Of a stretch of 64,000 nucleotides of DNA, positions 60,901-64,000 are shown piece after piece. Position numbers and translations under genes: made by a program. This stretch comes from Hypomesus transpacificus (lineage: Eukaryota; Chordata; Actinopteri; Osmeriformes; Osmeridae): the NCBI RefSeq assembly GCF_021917145.1, contig NC_061073.1, forward strand, positions 9,661,211 through 9,725,210, in the 5' to 3' direction. Each line of letters starts with the position of its first letter. Position 1 is the first letter of the stretch. The notes under the pieces are model-generated. The model made no database searches. It saw nothing but the letters and a program-made list of their open reading frames with translations, and was not told the DNA's origin.

Positions 60901-60909
60901 GTGTTCCAT
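31582..60909 (-). CDS. itga11: Integrin alpha-11, complete 30-exon gene
   Basis: ITGA11 pairs with integrin beta-1 as a collagen receptor of mesenchymal cells (family knowledge). Thirty coding exons were placed, the same number as in human, with GT-AG junctions and matching phases, total 3576 bases and 1191 residues (human 1188). Exons in order: 60861-60909, 56473-56584, 48621-48730, 48209-48300, 47954-48068, 47735-47862, 47491-47639, 47119-47263, 46739-46904, 46415-46485, 43619-43763, 43197-43345, 42161-42304, 41599-41802, 39775-39905, 39377-39552, 37998-38140, 37519-37629, 37163-37248, 36871-37075, 36172-36270, 35509-35582, 35304-35387, 34966-35050, 34757-34870, 34478-34561, 33767-33877, 32914-33009, 32137-32250, 31582-31665. 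Exon 20 uses an AAG acceptor, the least certain junction. Nearly every intron carries a private minisatellite. Position beside fem1b supports ITGA11 over other alpha chains with an I domain. Confidence 0.95.
32914..39552 (-). CDS. itga11: itga11 exons 16-28: leg (thigh and calf) domains
   Basis: Exon 16 begins [20 protein letters not shown] and splices directly to exon 17 ([20 protein letters not shown]), matching human VGIRYNATMDERRY. Exon 18 gives [17 protein letters not shown], exon 19 [19 protein letters not shown], exon 20 [20 protein letters not shown], exon 21 the cysteine pair around CNVSAPF, exon 23 [13 protein letters not shown], exon 25 [14 protein letters not shown], exon 27 [17 protein letters not shown] and exon 28 [15 protein letters not shown]. 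In exon 16 the segment [17 protein letters not shown] is arginine-rich and unlike human, three residues longer. Confidence 0.9.
33180..33425. repeat. Minisatellite, about 25-base unit, about 10 copies, itga11 intron 27
   Basis: Units read GAGTTCTACAGGATATAGAC plus GAGCC or GAGCA, with near-perfect copies. A degenerate LINE/SINE-like tail (ATTTATCAGATGCTGTGATC) lies just before it at about 33085-33140. Confidence 0.93.
34296..34470. repeat. AGCAGAG/AGTAGAG tandem array beside itga11 exon 26 donor
   Basis: Irregular 5- and 10-base units of AGCAG, AGTAG and AGGAG type. In transcript orientation the array begins about 8 bases after the GTAAAC donor of exon 26 (exon edge 34478). Confidence 0.9.
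36072..36175. repeat. 32-base tandem copies of the itga11 exon 21 donor
   Basis: In transcript orientation the exon edge GCCCAG and its donor GTACTG (exon ends at 36172) recur three more times downstream, with GT at 36139, 36107 and 36077. Each unit has GTACTGCCTCAGGTCTGCCT followed by CATGAGGCCCAG or CATGAGGCTCAG. Confidence 0.93.
36590..36868. repeat. CACCTGCCCCCTCCC array beside itga11 exon 20 donor
   Basis: About 18 units of 15 bases. In transcript orientation units read GGGAGGGGGCAGGTG with GGGGAGG or AGGAGG variants, so many contain CAGGTGAGG, the same donor sequence as exon 20, whose GTGAGG starts at 36870. Confidence 0.95.
38280..38345 (-). other. tRNA-like relic in itga11 intron 16
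   Basis: On the minus strand GGGTTCGAATCC is a perfect B box, preceded by GTTTAGGTGGTTGTTTGG as a weak A box. No acceptor stem is visible and flanks do not match another element here. Probably a SINE head. Confidence 0.4.
38390..38790. mobile_element. Possible non-autonomous DNA transposon in itga11 intron 16
   Basis: The left edge has AAAAAAGCGCAGCGCC and the right edge, inverted, has AAAAAACGCTTCCGTCAGCG, with the further outer GTGTGAACACGGCCTAGACC. Internal GCGCTCAAAAGGCGCTCAAA is a short tandem. The ends are only roughly inverted and no target duplication could be fixed. Confidence 0.4.
39196..39352. repeat. CACACTGACATGGACA tandem repeats, itga11 intron 16
   Basis: About seven units of roughly 16 bases with variable numbers of CA, 25 bases beyond the exon 16 donor in transcript orientation. 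Confidence 0.85.
39775..43763 (-). CDS. itga11: itga11 exons 11-15: calcium-binding FG-GAP repeats
   Basis: Exon 11 reads [20 protein letters not shown] and ends KNHGAYLG. Exon 12 has [19 protein letters not shown]. Calcium loops are visible in exon 13 (DLDADGRTD), exon 14 (DMNGDAYGE, then [18 protein letters not shown]) and exon 15 (DVNGDGLVD, then [13 protein letters not shown]). These three loops are the expected ones of propeller blades 5 to 7. Confidence 0.93.
39941..41384. repeat. Minisatellite, 34-base unit, about 42 copies, itga11 intron 14
   Basis: Units read TGACTACAGTCTCACCCTGG then TGTTCATACTGCTG, with CACCC or CAGCC variants and frequent insertions of GTG or GTGTGTTCATACTGCT. 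It fills most of intron 14 (39906-41598) and ends about 45 bases from the exon 15 acceptor. Confidence 0.96.
41439..41583. repeat. 15-base tandem array, itga11 intron 14
   Basis: About nine units of GGCTGGGTCACCT type, some with GGCTAGGTCACC, lying 16 bases from the exon 14 donor (exon edge 41599). Confidence 0.88.
42024..42112 (-). other. tRNA-Cys-like relic in itga11 intron 13
   Basis: On the minus strand TGCTAAGTGGTAAAACATGT and GACTGCA resemble the D arm and anticodon region of tRNA-Cys, and GGTTCAAATCC is a good B box. The 3' part is duplicated in a 21-base tandem. The stems do not pair fully, so it is read as a SINE head or pseudogene and not a working tRNA. Confidence 0.5.
42305..42382. 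repeat. 39-base duplication of the itga11 exon 13 acceptor
   Basis: Two copies of CTGAACAACACAGACCAGG then TGTCATCAAACCAGCC lie next to the acceptor. In transcript orientation the GTCTGTGTTGTTCAG acceptor of exon 13 (edge 42304) has a second copy 39 bases upstream. Confidence 0.92.
42825..42903. repeat. C run followed by (CT)n microsatellite
   Basis: C-rich sequence at 42825-42852 is followed by about 25 CT dinucleotides. It lies in itga11 intron 12. Confidence 0.95.
43761..43975. repeat. 34-base tandem copies of the itga11 exon 11 acceptor, about 6 units
   Basis: GTCCTAGAGAAGCACGAGTC followed by TCCTAGTTAACACT is repeated at 43761, 43795, 43829, 43863, 43897 and 43931, with a last partial copy at 43967. 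The first unit includes the first three exon bases, so in transcript orientation TTCTCTAG|GAC occurs repeatedly upstream of the true acceptor (edge 43763). Confidence 0.95.
46281..46440. repeat. 40-base tandem copies of the itga11 exon 10 donor, 4 units
   Basis: Units start CTAGAGGAACTCACCTCCAC at 46281, 46321, 46361 and 46401. In transcript orientation each contains TAGTGGAG|GTGAGTTCC, the real exon 10 edge being at 46415. The four donor copies are identical over exon and intron sides. Confidence 0.96.
46415..47862 (-). CDS. itga11: itga11 exons 6-10: collagen-binding I domain
   Basis: Exon 6 gives the metal-ion site DGSNS (Asp172, Ser174, Ser176 by my count) in [16 protein letters not shown]. 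Exon 7 gives [18 protein letters not shown] and [12 protein letters not shown], whose threonine is the second metal ligand. Exon 8 gives [16 protein letters not shown], with the third ligand aspartate, and exon 9 [20 protein letters not shown] and [20 protein letters not shown]. Exon 10 returns to the propeller with [15 protein letters not shown]. All residues needed for metal-dependent collagen binding are present. Confidence 0.94.
47954..60909 (-). CDS. itga11: itga11 exons 1-5: signal peptide and first propeller blades
   Basis: Exon 1 (60861-60909) gives [17 protein letters not shown], a signal peptide. Exon 2 gives FNFDTRK and FGYTVQQHE, the standard start of integrin alpha chains. Exon 3 has [20 protein letters not shown], exon 4 [16 protein letters not shown], exon 5 [11 protein letters not shown] with conserved cysteines. 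Introns 1 (4.3 kb) and 2 (7.7 kb) are the largest of the gene and hold the two longest tandem arrays, a SINE and the palindrome. Confidence 0.93.
49044..52647. repeat. 3.6 kb minisatellite, 35-base unit, about 103 copies, itga11 intron 2
   Basis: Units read GCTCTCTGGTGTAAACACAG then TAGCAGGGTAGAGGT or TAGCAGGGTAGAGCT. The main variation is one base (GAGGTG or GAGCTG); about nine units carry an extra CT (37 bases). No interspersed unique sequence. The unit has no stop in the three minus-strand frames, so frames over 1000 codons cross it; they show no relation to exon 3 and are not genes. Confidence 0.97.
54350..55843. mobile_element. Large palindromic (fold-back) element in itga11 intron 2
   Basis: Two inverted arms of 563 bases, 54350-54912 and 55281-55843, appear identical on reading, with a 368-base centre. 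Outer ends are AGCTAAATCTTTTTTTGCG and its complement. Each arm contains three smaller hairpins with ends GCCGTCCA and TGGACGGC, and the fully palindromic TGGACGTCCATATGGACGTC plus CA. The centre holds a third, diverged copy of the inner arm part (about 55069-55240), in the same direction as the right arm. TA inside the outer ends could be a target duplication but this is unsure. No transposase is present and the family is unknown. Confidence 0.85.
56190..56378 (-). mobile_element. tRNA-derived SINE (copy 2), itga11 intron 2
   Basis: The minus strand reads a tRNA-like head (TAACTGAGCGGTTAGGGAAT as A-box region, GGTTTGATTCCCGGCC as B-box region), a body, and the tail CTGTAAGTCGCTCTGGATAA followed by GAGCTTCTGCTAAATGTC. 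It matches copy 1 at 19725-19907 along its length. It ends about 95 bases from exon 2. Confidence 0.85.
58443..59646. repeat. Variable minisatellite with AGAGGACAGGACA core, itga11 intron 1
   Basis: About 75 units of 15 to 20 bases share AGAGGACAGGACA and differ in the linker (CACACAG, CACAGAG, TAG, CAAGG, CAGGG). The linkers occur in recurring orders, so blocks appear duplicated. The minus-strand frames of Cys-Pro-Leu-Ser type across it are by-products. Confidence 0.95.
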
Positions 60910-60990
60910 GTGTGTTGGTGTGGGCTGTTCTGGTGTTCTCCTCACAATGCATATGCTGCTGTGGACTCCACTTCTGCTCCACAAGCTCAC

Positions 60991-61342
60991 TATGACTGAA
61001 GGAGGAGGGACTGGGATTATGACTGAAGGAGGAGGGACTGGGATTATGACTGAGGGGGGAGGGACTGGGACTATGACTGAGGGAGGAGAGACTGGGACTA
61101 TGACTGAAGGAGGAGGGACTGGGACTATGACTGAGGGAGGAGAGACTGGGACTATGACTGAAGAAGGAGAGACTGGGACTATGACTGAGGGAGGAGAGAC
61201 TGGGACTATGACTGAGGGGGGAGGGACTGGGACTATGACTGAAGGAGGAGAGACTGGGACTATGACTGAGGGGGGGGGGGAGACTGGGACTATGTCTGAA
61301 GGAGGGGGGAGGGACTGGAACTATGACTGAGGGGGGAGAGAG
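60991..61342. repeat. Minisatellite, 27-base unit, about 13 copies, just upstream of itga11 exon 1
   Basis: Units read TATGACTGAAGGAGGAGGGA then CTGGGAC, with GAGGGA and GAGAGA variants. It starts only about 80 bases upstream of the itga11 start codon, so it lies in its 5' UTR or core promoter. Confidence 0.95.
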
Positions 61343-61442
61343 GGGACTGGAACAGGCGCTTCCAGTAAACAAACCCAGGAGGCAATACTGCCCGACCATT
61401 CAGTCTGAACTGGAATCTATCTGACACCTTTAGCTACACACG

Positions 61443-61491
<49 letters not shown>

Positions 61492-61785
61492 TCTCACACA
61501 CACTCTCCCAGTCCCATGTGTGTGCCTCTCATTTACACCCACAGCAGACGAAAATAAACGCCTGCAATTTCACTTTTGTGAAATCAACTGCACCTCGACG
61601 ACAGAAACATCTGGTCACCAACAGCAGACCATGATGCACGTCAACACACACACAACCCTCAGTCAGGAATTAAGACAGAGATCTGGGAGTCTTAAAAAGA
61701 GATTTTATAGAGCTGAGGCACCCTCTGCTTTGAACTACCTGAAACACTGCTGCACCTTACGGGACTGCTCCTGCAGAGTCGGGGT

Positions 61786-62088
61786 GTGAATTCCTCTCTC
61801 TCTCTCTCTCTCCCTTTCTCTCTCTCCCTCAGTCTCCCTCCCTCTCTCTCCCTCAGTCTCCCTCTCTCCTTCCTTCCCTTTCCCTCTCTCTCCCTCCCTC
61901 CCTCTCTCCCTCAGGCTACCTCTCTCCCTCTCTCCCTCTCTCTCCCTCTCTCTCCCTCTCTCTCCCTCCCTCCCTCTCCCTCAGGCTACCTCTCTCCCTC
62001 TCTCCCTCTCTCTCCCTCTCTCTCCCTCTCTCTCCCTCCCTCCCTCTCTCCCTCAGGCTACCTCCCTCCCTCCCTCCCTCTCTCTCCA
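61786..62088. repeat. CT-rich array with CTCAGGCTACCTC units
   Basis: Runs of CTCTCTCC and CCTCCCTC are punctuated four times by CTCAGGCTACCTC or CTCAGTCTCCCTC, giving imperfect units of about 65 bases. Confidence 0.85.
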
Positions 62089-64000
62089 TGACCACACTCT
62101 CTGGATGGACTGAGATGAGAGAGGGGAGATCAAGATTTACTCCAGATGTGGAGGTACACAACAGTCTACTGTCCAGAGCCCTTGAGCTCAGGTATTTACT
62201 ACAGAGTACCTTCCAGGAAAAAGGCATTAAACTTCCTGCCAGAATAACGACTCTTCTGAAGACAGGATTTAGGAAGTGAGATGTTGTGACTGACTCAAGG
62301 AAGTATATACTGTTGTTGTTCCTTTTTACTACATTGTTGTAATTAAAATGAGAAGGAACTGCTGGAATGATTCACAGTACATAGGGCTCCTTCACGTTCT
62401 CACATACATGTAGAAGAAAAATGTAGCCCCCAAAAAATGAACTTTTGAACAATAGTGCATGCAGTAGACACTGTTTACACAGACAAAGGTTGGCTACAAG
62501 CGATAAAGCAACATCATCTGAATAAAAGATATTAAACTCTGGAAAACTGAAGAAGCACAGGTCTCCTGTGGGTGAAGAGAGACGTAGATGACCTGGGGCA
62601 GGGTGGAGACGAGCTAACATTAGGAGACTGACAGTAAATCAAAGAATGGCTAGTGATAAATCACAGGACTTGTGAGTGAAGCAGGAGAACCACTGGAGAA
62701 GGGCTAAACCAGACTGAGGAAGTTCTGTTAACTACCAAAACACACAACTGGAATGTCTTCAGATGATGTTAAAGTTGTAAATAGAGCTCAGTGACATCAT
62801 GGAAGCTGCTCAGCGAAGATCAACAGCACTGAGCTGAGACCTGATCCAGCTCATCACAGACAGTCACTGTCAACATACTGGACCTGACAATATTCTTGGA
62901 ATTTAAATTGTCCAGGACTCAGTCAATAATCAAATTCACAACTCATCTGTCTTCAGAAATAAATGAAAAACTGTGGAAATTGTGTCACTCTCTTGGAAAT
63001 ACCACTGGAAATTCACAGCCTTGAAACCAAATGGGAGCTGAGCAAGACTGCATGGAATAAAACTGAAACATTTGGGCCACAACAGGCGATAACATGGCCT
63101 GTCTGACACATCGGAGGTTCTCCTCCTGGAGCCGTTCTTTACTGTTACCTGTTTCCCTGTTTGCATTCATCATCCACTAAACAAGTTGGTCCAGTTGCCA
63201 GCTGTATGGCCGACCATCCAACCCTGCATCACAAATAACCTCACTGTACACCTCAGTGGTGAGATGGGAATACCTTTTTAAACAGTGGAGATTATCAACC
63301 AGGAATGTCAAATAAAAAATGTGTCCCACACAGAGGAGACAGGAGGACACTGCGTTCACACAGAGGAGACAGGAGGACACCCCGCACCCGGATGGATGAG
63401 AAAAACACACCTCAGAAAGACATGATCACATCCACAAAGAAAAACTCATTTAGGGGGAATGTGGGAAATGGTACTGAAATAGGACACCTTGTCATGGAAC
63501 AATAAAGTCATTTTCAGCTACTTTAACTCTCACACTTATGCCTCACACATGAGTTGGGGATTAAATGCCAGAAGAGATGTTAATGCATCACAGGGTAGTG
63601 CAATTAGGTATCTTAGTGAAGAAAAGCAGACATCAAAACATCTGTAAAAACCTCCCAGCCAGCTCAAAACTCTGGACAGTAATATCTTACTAATTGGCCT
63701 GAGGTCATATTAACAGCAACATGACACATTTTCCACACATAAACTAAAAATACATTGAATGAATGTCACAGAGACCCAAACCACCGTTGGTCATTTTTCT
63801 TGATGAAAACCAAATCCCGGGACAGAGAAAAGCTCTGAAATACGACACGTTGAGTAACGTGGGATCAAGCCATGTCCTACCCCTCCAAACAGCTGGCCTG
63901 CTGGCCTGCAGCACAGGCAGCCGCTGGCAGGGAACACGCTCATCCCTCATGGTGCTAAATCATCCAGGGAGATTTGGAGGCCGCATCCCTCTTGGGGCTA

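Larger units (their letters stand above)
60910..64000. other. 5' flank of itga11, no further gene recognised
   Basis: The itga11 promoter should be in the first part. It holds a minisatellite (60991-61342), CT and CA runs at 61441-61505, CT-rich imperfect repeats at 61786-62088 and a small GACAGGAGGACAC duplication at 63340-63385. The remaining frames are short and resemble nothing I know. Confidence 0.5.

Overview
The window is a piece of a teleost fish nuclear genome. Evidence: split vertebrate genes with GT-AG introns, fish-type dispersed repeats (a tRNA-derived SINE, a LINE 3' end, Tc1/mariner and hAT elements), and the gene order calml4 - cln6 - fem1b - itga11, which is the order I know from human 15q23. 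No species can be named from sequence alone. Gene models were made by eye from reading frames, splice consensus, codon phase and remembered vertebrate orthologues; nothing was aligned by software.

Layout: 1-3.6 kb is intergenic with three simple tandem arrays. 3.6-6.0 kb is a decayed Tc1/mariner-superfamily transposon with a second, fold-back element nested in it. 9.1-10.3 kb (+) is a single-exon relaxin-3-receptor-like GPCR. 12.6-16.9 kb (-) is calml4 (5 exons). 18.5-23.5 kb (-) is cln6 (7 exons; exon 1 abuts a 100-base assembly gap at 23357-23456). 25.4-27.4 kb (+) is fem1b (2 exons), head-to-head with cln6. 31.6-60.9 kb (-) is itga11, for which all 30 coding exons can be placed (about 1191 residues). 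60.9-64 kb is the 5' flank of itga11 with tandem arrays and no gene I recognise.

The genes are a conserved neighbourhood rather than a pathway: a brush-border myosin light chain (calml4), an ER membrane protein needed for lysosomal enzyme export (cln6), a CUL2 ubiquitin-ligase substrate receptor (fem1b) and a collagen-binding integrin alpha chain (itga11). The receptor gene is not part of the human block as I remember it.

The striking property is tandem repetition. By my count about 11 kb of 64 kb (roughly 18%) is minisatellite, almost every array has its own unrelated unit, and many arrays start at, or copy, a functional gene edge: the cln6 stop codon (11 extra copies), splice donors (itga11 exons 10, 20, 21, 26, 27; calml4 exon 4; cln6 exon 2) and splice acceptors (itga11 exons 11 and 13; cln6 exon 4). 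The other major structure is a 1.49 kb palindrome with 563-base arms in itga11 intron 2, beside a 3.6 kb array of about 103 copies of a 35-base unit.
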